From the NCBI RefSeq assembly GCF_031585635.1, contig NZ_CP134195.1:2480001-2544000 (forward strand): a stretch of 64,000 bases of DNA. Reading direction: 5' to 3'. Both the position numbers and the translations under genes were made by a program. A model generated the notes under the pieces. That model searched no databases and was not told the origin of the DNA. It was given only the letters and a program-made list of their open reading frames with translations. This stretch comes from Paraburkholderia sp. FT54. Lineage in GTDB: Bacteria > Pseudomonadota > Gammaproteobacteria > Burkholderiales > Burkholderiaceae. Shown here in pieces: positions 54,290 to 62,150 of this stretch; within the stretch, counting starts at the first letter, position 1, and each line of letters starts with the position of its first letter.

Positions 54290-54433
54290 TCAGTAGCCGC
54301 CACCGCCGCCAGTGCCGCCACTCGTGCCGGAGGCGCCGCTGTCGGTCGCGGACGTGCACGCGCTCGTCGCGACCGTGCCAGCCGCAAGCGCCAGCACAAC
54401 GAAGATGGCGGAAAGGATGCGGGATACTTTCAT
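54290..54433 (-). CDS. 47-residue lipoprotein-like gene heading the ECF operon
   Basis: From ATG 54433 (minus strand), with a strong AAGGAG site ten bases upstream, the frame encodes a signal sequence MKVSRILSAIFVVLALAAGT, lipobox-like TSAC, and a Ser/Thr/Gly tail ending TGGGGGY. It ends 14 bases before the sigma-factor GTG. The ribosome site is the best in this operon and no other start precedes the sigma gene. It is therefore likely real and may couple translation of the sigma factor. No family recognised. Confidence 0.65.
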   Translation of the reverse strand: MKVSRILSAIFVVLALAAGTVATSACTSATDSGASGTSGGTGGGGGY

Positions 54434-54522
54434 GGTGAGTCTCCTTGTGAGCGCCCGGACGCGTGGTGCGACCGGAAAACCGATCGGCCACGCGCACGAT
54501 GCAGCGTCGCCATGCCTGATAT

Positions 54523-54548
54523 AACGCGTTCAGGCGATGATTTATTCC
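54523..54548 (-). promoter_or_regulatory. Candidate ECF-sigma promoter, copy 1
   Basis: On the minus strand GGAATA (54548-54543), then 16 bases, then CGTT (54526-54523, followed by ATA). It is ~90 bases upstream of the 47-residue gene. The remaining 54549-54786 gap shows no gene and should carry the hfq2 promoter on the other strand. Confidence 0.5.
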
Positions 54549-54786
54549 GCTGAAAGCACGACCATGCGCTATCTTTTTCCGCCATCCGCGCCGCCCAGGC
54601 TTTTGTGTGTGGCGGAAGAACGCGGCGTTCGTCCGCAGATTCGTAACGCAACGTTACAGTCAATAGTTATCAGATGCTTATGTGCCCACAAGCCGTTATA
54701 GTGGACGCAGTTCGCCCGCCGACGCGTTCCGCCCTCACACAGGGTAGAATCGCGGCGAACAACCGTCTTTCTAACCTGAATTGTCC

Positions 54787-55290
54787 ATGGCTTCCGCAGA
54801 ATCGCATCCGCAAAACGACTTCATGAACGCTGCGCGCAAGGAACGAAAGCGCGTCGAGATCTACCTTGTCAACGGCATCCGCCTGACGGGGTGCATCGAG
54901 TCGTTCGATCAGTATCTGGTGATGCTGCGCACGCCTGTCGGCCTGCAAGGCATCTACAAGCGCGCGATCTCGACGATCCAGCTCGACACCGGTACGCGTC
55001 CGGCTCCGCGCGCGGGGCGTCCCTCGCACGGTGAGCACACCACGCGTGGCCCGCACGGTTCGCGTGAACCGCGCGATCATCGTGAGCCGCGCGAACCGCG
55101 TGAACCGCGCGAGTCGTATGGCGCACCGTCTTCGGACCGGCCTGCGCCGGATCGCAGCGGCAGCACGTCGGACGGCCCGGTGGTCGTCACGCGCCGCCGG
55201 CGTCTGTTCGGCACGGGCGGCGACGGCGGCAATCACGGTGGCGGCAACCATGGCGGCGGCAATCACGGCGGCAACGGCGGTAGCGAGTAA
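54787..55290 (+). CDS. hfq2: RNA chaperone Hfq2 with long C-terminal tail
   Basis: This is a 167-residue Sm-like RNA chaperone. Residues 10-65 are the Hfq fold: [39 protein letters not shown], then Sm2 [16 protein letters not shown] (YKRAIST in place of the usual YKHAIST). The last ~100 residues are a disordered tail with REP/HREP repeats (residues ~92-112), an RRRRLFG patch and four GGNHGG-type Gly/His repeats. Burkholderia cenocepacia is known for a second Hfq with such a tail; this matches that paralogue rather than the ~79-residue Hfq. ATG 54787 is used; no strong ribosome site is seen. Confidence 0.92.
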   Translation: MASAESHPQNDFMNAARKERKRVEIYLVNGIRLTGCIESFDQYLVMLRTPVGLQGIYKRAISTIQLDTGTRPAPRAGRPSHGEHTTRGPHGSREPRDHREPREPREPRESYGAPSSDRPAPDRSGSTSDGPVVVTRRRRLFGTGGDGGNHGGGNHGGGNHGGNGGSE

Positions 55291-55312
55291 GCAGCAGCGG
55301 CAGCGCGCTTGG

Positions 55313-55543
55313 CTACTCCGTTGAATGGCCGAGCCGCTGCAAAATCTTTTCCAGACGCATCCCCTGCAGTTCCGTCAGTTCGAATCCGCATTTGACCGCC
55401 AGCACGCGGCGGCGCCAATACACGGCGTCCAGCAGGCGCTGCGCCGGTTGCTTCGTTGCCCAATCCAGGTGTTCCAGTTCAGCTTCCACGACGTGTGACG
55501 CGTTGAGGCGCTGCGCCGCGCTCGCGGTCTTTTTCCGGTTCAT
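55313..55543 (-). CDS. Small conserved-looking protein of unknown function
   Basis: A 76-residue frame from ATG 55543: MNRKKTASAAQRLNASHVVE then LDWATKQPAQRLLDAVYWRRRVLAVKCGFELTELQGMRLEKILQRL. The composition (helical, with balanced charge) looks like a real protein. It is convergent with hfq2, 22 bases apart. No domain is recognised and there is no strong ribosome site, so it is a moderate call. Confidence 0.55.
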   Translation of the reverse strand: MNRKKTASAAQRLNASHVVEAELEHLDWATKQPAQRLLDAVYWRRRVLAVKCGFELTELQGMRLEKILQRLGHSTE

Positions 55544-55870
55544 GTTGTCGCTGCCTTATTCACGGGTTCTGGTTGCGCCCCTCCCGAGCGCGACACGGCC
55601 GGTCTGCGGCATGCGTTGCGGTCTACCGGCCCACGCGGCCGGCGCTTGCTTTGGTTGTCCCGCGCGGCGCTGCGTCGACACACGGAAAACGAGTTGGTGT
55701 GCAATGGTTTTAAGTTCTGGCTGATGACGCCGTAGCGGCGCGGCCCTCGATTGGCTCGCGGCTTTGCAGCAGAAGATTTCGGCGCATAGTCTTAGCCCGT
55801 TCGGCCGATGTTCGCCAAGGCCCGCTTTGCGCTATGCTGGATTGCAGACTCTCTTCTCACGGAGCACGCC
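55544..55870. other. Intergenic, no gene recognised
   Basis: 327 bases upstream of two divergent small genes. Frames here are short and unsupported. Confidence 0.4.
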
Positions 55871-56047
55871 ATGACCAGCAAGAAGCAACGCGAATCTGAA
55901 TCCGCGGAAACGCAAGCGTCCGACAGCCGCCTCGACGAGGCACTTGAGGAAAGCTTTCCCGCCAGCGATCCGATCGCCGTCGACATGGCGGACCCGCATC
56001 ACGTGCCGGAGAAGGGAGCGTCTCCGGAGGGAAAGAAGCGGCACTAG
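55871..56047 (+). CDS. 58-residue SFPASDP-motif protein
   Basis: From ATG 55871 (GGAG eight bases upstream) the frame encodes an acidic, hydrophilic 58-residue protein. It contains LDEALEESFPASDPIAVDM, a motif seen in many small conserved bacterial proteins of unknown function. The N-terminus MTSKKQRESESAET and the tail HHVPEKGASPEGKKRH are charged and probably disordered. No signal peptide. It appears to be a single-gene unit. Confidence 0.75.
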   Translation: MTSKKQRESESAETQASDSRLDEALEESFPASDPIAVDMADPHHVPEKGASPEGKKRH

Positions 56048-56432
56048 AGTCGGCCGCATTTTTGTCATACGGAGCACAAGGAAGCGAAGCAGCCGGCAAG
56101 GCAGCCCGCCGCCGCACAGCGGGTGCGTTGGGGTGTGGGCGCTCGTGGGCATGCCCGTGCAAGCAAATGGGATATCACGCCGAGCCATGCGCCGCGCGTG
56201 AGACGTGGCACTCGACACAAATGCGCGGAGCAAGCGAGCGGGTTGCTACTGCCGCGACAATGAGAAGTGGATTGAAGCCGTGAACCGCCCGCATGGATCG
56301 CGTGGACCTCGCGAACTACGTGCGTTGCACGGACCAAGCTGAAAAACGACCCGTCTTTCCGGTGGACCCGGCGGCACTTTCAGCACCCCACCGCGCCGCC
56401 CTGCCCACCTGCTGCTCATCAGACGGTCGCAC
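56048..56432. other. Intergenic, no gene recognised
   Basis: 385 bases between convergent small gene and DUF2968 gene. No supported frame and no clear terminator. Confidence 0.4.
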
Positions 56433-57155
56433 TCAGTGCAAGGGCAAACCGCTGTCCAGCTGGCGCTGCAGATCGCGCACCTGACGCTGCGCGGCACGCA
56501 ACTGATCTTGCGCGGAAGCCTTCTGCTGGGAGAGCGCGGTGGCTTCGGCGCGAGTCTGCTGCTGCTGGGCCGCCACAATGCTCTGCTGCTGACGCGCGAC
56601 ATCGAGGTCCGCCTGCAAGCGGTTGGCGCGGTCTTGCGACAACGCGATCATCCGGTCTGTAAACGCTTTTTGCGCCTCGAGTTGCGTGCGGCGAATTTCG
56701 ACGTCCGACAGCTGCAACGTCTGACGCACGAAATCCTTGTAAATCATGTCGGCACGCCCCGCGTCCTGCGTCTTGATGACGCGCCAGAAATTTTTCTGCT
56801 GGAACAGCGCCACGTAGTACGTCATTTCCTTGCCGTAAAACAGCAAGCTCGCCCCATAGCTGCCGTTGTACGTGGTGCGCAATTCGCTCAGATCCGATCC
56901 GTGGATCATCTGCTGCAATTCCGCCACGTTGCCCGCCGCGGATTGCTTCGCTTCGTCGGGCGTGAGCGCAGAGGTCTGTGCCTGTCCTGTCTGTGAGGTA
57001 GCCGGCAACGCCGCCGTCGTGCTCGCCTCGGAAACAACGCCACCCCCGGCGCTGGCGCTGCTGTCAGACAAAGTCTGCGCATTGACGCCTTGCGCTGCCC
57101 ACATCGCGATGAATGCGGCAAAGGCAATCTGTCGTAATTTCGACTTTTGGTCCAT
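56433..57155 (-). CDS. DUF2968 family secreted coiled-coil protein
   Basis: This is a 240-residue protein from ATG 57155 (CAGGAA upstream). A signal peptide covers residues 1-27 (IAFAAFIAMWAAQGVNAQ). A low-complexity Ser/Thr/Ala stretch is followed by the DUF2968 core VAELQQMIHGSDLSELRTTYNGSYGASLLFYGKEMTYYVALFQQKNFWRVIKTQD. A long Gln/Ala/Arg-rich coiled coil runs from about 150 to the end (DRANRLQADLDVARQQQSIVAAQQQQTRAEATAL). It is probably a periplasmic or outer-membrane-associated protein. I know the family mainly from Burkholderia; function unknown. A sigma-54-regulator remnant lies just upstream on the same strand. Confidence 0.87.
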   Translation of the reverse strand: MDQKSKLRQIAFAAFIAMWAAQGVNAQTLSDSSASAGGGVVSEASTTAALPATSQTGQAQTSALTPDEAKQSAAGNVAELQQMIHGSDLSELRTTYNGSYGASLLFYGKEMTYYVALFQQKNFWRVIKTQDAGRADMIYKDFVRQTLQLSDVEIRRTQLEAQKAFTDRMIALSQDRANRLQADLDVARQQQSIVAAQQQQTRAEATALSQQKASAQDQLRAAQRQVRDLQRQLDSGLPLH

Positions 57156-57202
57156 GTAATTCCTGCTTGAACAGTTTTTGTTTTAGTACAACTGTCTCAT
57201 TA

Positions 57203-57415
57203 TTACTCACTTTCGCGTGTTTCGGGCTCTTCGTCGAAAATTTGATACTTGCGCATCTTATCCCACAAAACCTTGCGGCTAGTGCACACCCAGAGCGCTC
57301 TATCCTGGCGGCGCCAATCGTTTGCGCCGAGCGCGGCCAGCACTCGGTTACGCTCGGCCATGTCCCATTTGCCGCGGTCCACGAGCACCTCTGTGACGCT
57401 CTCGGCCGGCACCGG
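57203..57415 (-). pseudogene. C-terminal remnant of a sigma-54-dependent regulator (Fis-type HTH)
   Basis: The minus frame reads TEVLVDRGKWDMAERNRVLAALGANDWRRQD ... SRKVLWDKMRKYQIFDEEPETRESE and stops at 57203. This is the Fis-like DNA-binding end of NtrC-family regulators (normally ALxxxxxNxxxAAxxLGIsRkvLWxKmkkyqI). The AAA+ and receiver domains are missing, and the turn of the helix-turn-helix is altered (RALWVCT). It is therefore a scrap of a lost regulator. Confidence 0.65.
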
Positions 57416-58163
57416 TTGGCTGGTGCGCGCAAGCGCGGGAAGCCGTTGTAAGCCACACACATACGCGCTCGCGACCCGCCCGGCGGGTGACGCATCCGCG
57501 ACACAAAAACGGCATACGAGGGAAAACCGCCGAAATTCGGGTATCGCAGCGAATGGACCGTCGTACTGGCGGCGCTCGCGCCGAGCACCCTGCAAATGGA
57601 AGCACACGAAGCATCGGGCGATTCGGGCTGGGGCGCGATACTGGAGTCGGCCATGCGTTCACGACGGGCTTCACGTATCGGCGCACGCTCACACCTAATG
57701 TCTCGTTCGACATGGCGCGCGTCCGCCTGCAGGCGGGTACGGCCTCGCCTTTGAAGCTTTCGTCGATCGCCTTCGGCTTCCGTATCCCGGATGCGAAGTA
57801 CTACAGCCTGCATCTCCCGGTGGCCAAAGCGATCGGCGACGCGCCGATGGAGAGCGCATCGCGCAGTCCACGCATCAACGAGACGCTCTCGTACCAGCTG
57901 AATGGATCAGTAAAAGTGCCGCGTTCTGATTAGAGGGTCCACTATCAAACGACGCGCGCACTTTCACGTATTCTGCGCTGACGATGCGTCGCTCGCGGCG
58001 CGCAAGCCCAAATCTGCAAGCTGCGGATGGCACACGAAGGCAGCGGAAGTCGAACCTGAGGGACCATGCCAGCCATCACTCCGGCTGGCGTCTGACGACC
58101 CCGCGAAATGCCAATAATGCCGCGCGACCATGATCGCGCCGTCTTTAATCAAGGAGGAAGACA
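57416..58163. other. Region without a clear gene
   Basis: About 750 bases. The plus strand has short protein-like segments in two frames (EWTVVLAALAPSTLQMEA near 57540-57600, and TTGFTYRRTLTPNVSFDMAR to VKVPRSD ending at 57933). They could be a frameshifted remnant of an envelope protein, but no family is recognised. The last ~200 bases are promoter region for DUF2147. Confidence 0.35.
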
Positions 58164-58649
58164 ATGACGCAGTTCAGCCAACGCGCGCGCGCAATCGCGC
58201 TTCGCACAGCCAAGCATGCCGCGCTCGCCGGCGTATTGCTCGGCAGCGCCGTGATAGCCATGGCACAGTCCGACAGCCCCGTCGGCACGTGGCAAACCAT
58301 CGACGATCATACCGGCCAGCCCAAGGCGCTCGTGCAAATCGCGCAGGATGGCAGCGGCGCGCTGAGCGGCAAGGTGATCAAGGGCCTCGGCGCGAACGAC
58401 CAGCCGGATCGCCGCTGCACGGCCTGTACCGACGCGCGCAAGGATCAGCCGATTCTCGGCATGACGATCATCAGCGATATGAAGAAGAACGGCGACGCCT
58501 GGGATCACGGGCAGATTCTCGACCCGGAAAACGGCAAGCTCTACAAATGCAAGATGCACCTGGAAGACGGTGGCAACAAACTGGTCGTGCGAGGCTATAT
58601 CGGCGTGTCGCTGCTAGGCCGCTCGCAGACTTGGGTTCGTCAGCAATGA
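58164..58649 (+). CDS. DUF2147 family secreted protein
   Basis: This is a 161-residue protein from ATG 58164, preceded by a near-perfect AAGGAGGAAGAC site. A signal peptide covers residues 1-35 (HAALAGVLLGSAVIAMAQ). The lipocalin-like DUF2147 domain follows: DSPVGTWQTIDDHTGQPKALVQIAQDGSGALSGKVIKGL, a CTACTD pair of cysteines, and ILGMTIISDMKKNGDAWDHGQILDPENGKLYKCKMHLEDGGNKLVVRGYIGVSLLGRSQTWVR. It is probably periplasmic; function unknown. It is followed by a terminator shared with the convergent transposase-like gene. Confidence 0.92.
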   Translation: MTQFSQRARAIALRTAKHAALAGVLLGSAVIAMAQSDSPVGTWQTIDDHTGQPKALVQIAQDGSGALSGKVIKGLGANDQPDRRCTACTDARKDQPILGMTIISDMKKNGDAWDHGQILDPENGKLYKCKMHLEDGGNKLVVRGYIGVSLLGRSQTWVRQQ

Positions 58650-58695
58650 TGCGTGGGTAGTTCAGGTGCCGGTTGCAAAGCCCGGGTAGAACGAT

Positions 58696-58736
58696 AAGAA
58701 ACGGCCGACGATCGTAATCGTTCGGCCGTTTCTTTT
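58696..58736. terminator. Bidirectional terminator between convergent genes
   Basis: AAGAAACGGCCGA (58697-58709) pairs with TTCGGCCGTTTCTT (58721-58734), with TTTT on the plus side and the matching A-rich start read as T on the minus side. It can serve both DUF2147 and the convergent transposase-domain gene. Confidence 0.85.
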
Positions 58737-58761
58737 GTTTGAAGACGCTGGGTTGAATCGA

Positions 58762-59211
58762 TCATGCAGCGTGTTTGAAGGGCGAATGGAACGCGAACGG
58801 CGAAGACGGCAGCGGTTGGTTTGATGGCGGGCTGTACACCGCGGGCGTAACGACGGGAGCCTTCTCGGCTTGGACGCTCTTCGGTTTCCCATTCACGTGC
58901 GTGCGCATGCGCGCCTCCATCAAGCCGCAAAGCTCTTCGCTCGCCGCGCCGAACAATTGCTCCATTACACGGTTGAGCACGCCGGATTCGTACCACGCCT
59001 TGAAGCGGCGATGGCAGGTCTGGTAGGACGGATATTTGCGCGGCATGGCGGACCAAGTGGCGCCGCTATACATGACCCACAGCACGCCGTTGAGCACCGA
59101 GCGTGTATTGGCGAGCGGCCGGCCACGCAGTTCGGAGCGCGGCCGTAGCTCGGGAAGCAACGGTGCGACACGCTGCCATTCTTCGTCGTTGATGTCACGG
59201 TGGGGATTCAT
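58762..59211 (-). CDS. Stand-alone DUF4096 transposase N-terminal domain protein
   Basis: This is a 149-residue protein from ATG 59211 with a strong AAAGGAGAAACC site. Residues 1-90 are the DUF4096 helix-turn-helix domain of IS5-type transposases: INDEEWQRVAPLLPELRPRSELRGRPLANTRSVLNGVLWVMYSGATWSAMPRKYPSYQTCHRRFKAW. The catalytic DDE domain is absent. Instead there is a ~40-residue tail rich in Pro, Ser, Lys and Ala (KPKSVQAEKAPVVTPAVYSPPSNQPLPSS). No inverted repeats are seen around it. It is either a truncated transposase or a captured DNA-binding protein. Good ribosome site and terminator favour expression. Confidence 0.8.
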   Translation of the reverse strand: MNPHRDINDEEWQRVAPLLPELRPRSELRGRPLANTRSVLNGVLWVMYSGATWSAMPRKYPSYQTCHRRFKAWYESGVLNRVMEQLFGAASEELCGLMEARMRTHVNGKPKSVQAEKAPVVTPAVYSPPSNQPLPSSPFAFHSPFKHAA

Positions 59212-59371
59212 GGTTTCTCCTTTGTCAAAGCCGTGACAAAAGATATCCAGTCGTCCGCGGACGGAATATAAGACCAATCCGAATCTTGAAAATACGCCGG
59301 GCGACGGCGCGGCATCGGCAAACGGAGCGTGATCTATCGCAAAAGCGCCGCCGGCCGTGGCGCGCGACGCC

Positions 59372-60469
59372 TCAGGTCAGCGACGTATCGACGATTCGCC
59401 GAGGCGTATCGAGATATTCCTTCGACTGCATTTCTACGATGCGCGAGACCGTGCGCGCGAACTCGTTGGCCATCGGACCATCGACGTACAGTTGTTCGGG
59501 TGGCACCGCGGCAGACATCAGCAGCTTCACCTTGTGATCGTAAAACACGTCGATCAGCCACGTGAAGCGGCGCGCTTCCGAGGCCATACGCGCGGACATC
59601 TGCGGCACGCCGGAGAGGACCACCGCATGAAACCGGCTCGCCAGTTCCAGATAGTCGTTCTGCGAGCGCGGACCGCCGCACAAGGTGGCGAAGTCGAACC
59701 ACACGACGCCGTCGGCACGGCGCAACGCCTTCAGCTCGCGCTTTTCGATATGCAGGATCGAGCTTTCGTCGGGCACCGCGGCAAGACGCGCGAACGCGTC
59801 GCGCAACGCCTTGTCGGCGGCGGCGCCGAGCGGCGTGTGATACACCTCGACCTGAGCCAGCGTACGTTGCCGGTAGTCGATGCCCGCATCGACGTTGATC
59901 ACGTCGAGCTTTTCCTTGATGAGTTCGATCGCCGGCAACATGCGGTCGCGATGCAGGCCGTCCGGATACAGCGTGTCCGGGTCGTAGTTGGACGTCATCA
60001 CGAACTGCACGCCGTTTTCGAACAGCTTGTCGAGCAGGCGGTACAGAATCATCGCGTCGGCGATATCCGACACGTGGAACTCGTCGAAACAGATCAGCCG
60101 GTAGCGTTTGGCAATACGACGCGCGAGTTCGTCGAGCGGATCGGCGGTGCCTTTCAGTTCTTCCAGCTCACGGTGCACTTCGCGCATGAACTCGTGGAAA
60201 TGCAGACGCGTTTTCCGATGCAACGGCACGATCATGTAGAAGCTGTCCATCAGGAAGCTCTTGCCGCGCCCTACGCCGCCCCACATGTACACGCCGCGCG
60301 GCAGATCCGGATGGATCAGCAGTTTCTTGAACGCGTTCGAGCGGCGCGACTTATATTCGGCCCACTCTTCGTAGCACCGCTGCAGACGGTCCACCGCCGC
60401 GCGTTGCGCCGGGTCCGATTGGTAACCCCGCGTCTGCAGTTCTTTTTCGTAGTATTCGGTGACGTTCAT
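59372..60469 (-). CDS. zapE: Cell division protein ZapE (AFG1-like ATPase)
   Basis: This is a 365-residue P-loop ATPase from ATG 60469. Walker A is GVYMWGGVGRGKSFLMDSFY near residues 60-75. Walker B is RLICFDEFHVSDIADAMILYRLLDKLF near 125. The sensor segment is VQFVMTSNYDPDTLYPDGLHRDRMLPAIELIKEKLDVINVDAGIDYR. The C-terminal part has VVLSGVPQMSARMASEARRFTWLIDVFYDHKVKLLMSAAVPPEQLY. ZapE binds FtsZ at the division septum and affects Z-ring stability. It lies just downstream of the 2-oxoglutarate dehydrogenase genes, separated from lpdA by a terminator. Confidence 0.95.
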   Translation of the reverse strand: MNVTEYYEKELQTRGYQSDPAQRAAVDRLQRCYEEWAEYKSRRSNAFKKLLIHPDLPRGVYMWGGVGRGKSFLMDSFYMIVPLHRKTRLHFHEFMREVHRELEELKGTADPLDELARRIAKRYRLICFDEFHVSDIADAMILYRLLDKLFENGVQFVMTSNYDPDTLYPDGLHRDRMLPAIELIKEKLDVINVDAGIDYRQRTLAQVEVYHTPLGAAADKALRDAFARLAAVPDESSILHIEKRELKALRRADGVVWFDFATLCGGPRSQNDYLELASRFHAVVLSGVPQMSARMASEARRFTWLIDVFYDHKVKLLMSAAVPPEQLYVDGPMANEFARTVSRIVEMQSKEYLDTPRRIVDTSLT

Positions 60470-60487
60470 TGTGTTGCTGCAAATAGA

Positions 60488-60517
60488 AAGGCGGGAGGGA
60501 GTGAACCCGCCCGCCTT
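60488..60517 (-). terminator. Terminator of the 2-oxoglutarate dehydrogenase operon
   Basis: AAGGCGGGAGGG (60488-60499) pairs with CCCGCCCGCCTT (60506-60517) with one mismatch and a 6-base loop. On the minus strand it is followed by TCTATTT. It lies 41 bases after the lpdA stop and ahead of zapE. Confidence 0.75.
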
Positions 60518-60558
60518 CGTGGTAATGCCGGAGTACTGTCAGTCAGGCGTGCGCGTGA

Positions 60559-61989
60559 TTACATGTTCAGCGCGCGCTTGTCGACGGCCAGTGCCGCCTC
60601 GCGCATGACTTCCGACAGCGACGGGTGCGGATGGCAAATGCGGCCGATATCTTCCGACGCCGCTTTGAATTCCATCGCCACCACGGCTTCCGCGATCAGG
60701 TCCGATGCGTTGGCCGAGATGATGTGCACGCCAAGCAGTTCGTCGGTCTTGGCGTCGGCGATCATCTTGACGAAACCATCCGCCTTGTTGATGCCGAGTG
60801 CGCGGCCGTTCGCCATGAACGGGAACTGGCCCGTCTTGATCTCGCGGCCTTCTGCCTTCAGCTGCTGTTCCGTCTTGCCGACCCACGCGATTTCCGGTTC
60901 GGTGTAGATCACCCACGGCACGCAGTTGTAGTCGATATGCGGCTTCTGACCGTCGATGATTTCGGCGACCAGCACGCCTTCGTCTTCAGCCTTGTGCGCG
61001 AGCATCGGGCCACGCACCACGTCGCCAATCGCGTACACGTTCGGCACGGCCGTCGCGCAGTGGTCGTCGACGTCGATGAAGCCGCGCTCGTTGGCCTTCA
61101 GGCCGATCGCTTCGAGACCGAGGTTGTCGGTGTTCGGCACCCGGCCGATCGACACGATCAGGCGGTCGGCTTCGAGCTTCTGCGCGTTGCCGTCCTTGTC
61201 CGTGTAGTTGATCGTCACGCTGTTATCGGTCGTGGTCACTTCGCCGACCTTCACGCCGACGTGGATGTCCAGACCCTGCTTCTTGAACTGCTTGGCCGCT
61301 TCTTTCGCGAGCGCCTGGTCAGCCGCGCCGAGGAATTCCGGCAGCGCTTCGAGCACGGTCACTTCCGCGCCCAGACGGCGCCACACCGAACCCAGTTCCA
61401 GACCGATCACACCCGCGCCGATCACGGCGAGTTTCTTCGGGGCCGTGTCGAAGCTCAGTGCGCCTTCGTTGTCGGCGACGATCTTGTTGTCGACCGGAAT
61501 ATTCGGCAGATGGCGTGCCTTCGAACCCGTGGCGATGATCACGTTCTTGGCCGTGACCGTTTCCGTTTCGCCTTCGCCGCTCACTTCGATCTGCACGCCG
61601 GCGTCCGTCTTGCCTGTGAACTTGCCGTGGCCCTTGAGCCACGTGATCTTGTTCTTGCGGAACAGGAATTCGATGCCCTTGGTCATCTTTTCGACGATGC
61701 CTTCTTTACGGGTCATCATCTTCGTAATATCGACGCTCACGTTTTCCACGGTGATGCCGTGGTCAGCGAGGTGATGCGACGCGTTTTCAAATTCTTCCGA
61801 CGACGCGAGCAGCGCCTTCGACGGAATGCAACCCACGTTGAGACACGTGCCGCCGAGCTTCAGGGCGCCGGCCGGGTTCTTCCATTTTTCGATACATGCG
61901 ACGGTCTTGCCGAGCTGCGCTGCGCGGATGGCGGCGATGTAACCGCCAGGGCCTGCGCCGATCACGACGACGTCAAATTCTTTGGACAT
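60559..61989 (-). CDS. lpdA: Dihydrolipoyl dehydrogenase (E3)
   Basis: This is a 476-residue FAD enzyme that reoxidises dihydrolipoamide with NAD+ in the 2-oxoglutarate dehydrogenase complex. The N-terminal FAD site is FDVVVIGAGPGGYIAAIRAAQLG. The redox disulfide is in GGTCLNVGCIPSKALL (Cys near residues 45 and 50). The NAD site is KLAVIGAGVIGLELGSVWRRLGAEVTVLE, the second FAD motif is VPNVYAIGDVVRGPMLAHKA, and the catalytic His-Glu pair is in HPHPSLSEVMREAAL at the end. It lies 161 bases downstream of odhB on the same strand. Confidence 0.97.
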   Translation of the reverse strand: MSKEFDVVVIGAGPGGYIAAIRAAQLGKTVACIEKWKNPAGALKLGGTCLNVGCIPSKALLASSEEFENASHHLADHGITVENVSVDITKMMTRKEGIVEKMTKGIEFLFRKNKITWLKGHGKFTGKTDAGVQIEVSGEGETETVTAKNVIIATGSKARHLPNIPVDNKIVADNEGALSFDTAPKKLAVIGAGVIGLELGSVWRRLGAEVTVLEALPEFLGAADQALAKEAAKQFKKQGLDIHVGVKVGEVTTTDNSVTINYTDKDGNAQKLEADRLIVSIGRVPNTDNLGLEAIGLKANERGFIDVDDHCATAVPNVYAIGDVVRGPMLAHKAEDEGVLVAEIIDGQKPHIDYNCVPWVIYTEPEIAWVGKTEQQLKAEGREIKTGQFPFMANGRALGINKADGFVKMIADAKTDELLGVHIISANASDLIAEAVVAMEFKAASEDIGRICHPHPSLSEVMREAALAVDKRALNM

Positions 61990-62150
61990 GACAATCCTTT
62001 TGATAACGGAACGGCACGCGGCCGCGCTTCGTGGCGCGCGGCGTTCCTGTACTGCGGAATGCTAGAGGCGTACTGCTTGCGGGTTGCTTGCTTAAGACCT
62101 ATATGGCGCCGGCTTGCTGAATGACAAGCCGGCGCCCGCCGAACCGGCGC

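Noticed and set aside
57487..57933. 148-codon plus-strand frame
   Set aside because: The N-terminal half looks like chance and no family is recognised; noted only as a possible remnant.
60625..62124. 499-codon open frame on the plus strand
   Set aside because: Antisense to lpdA; a shadow of a high-GC gene.
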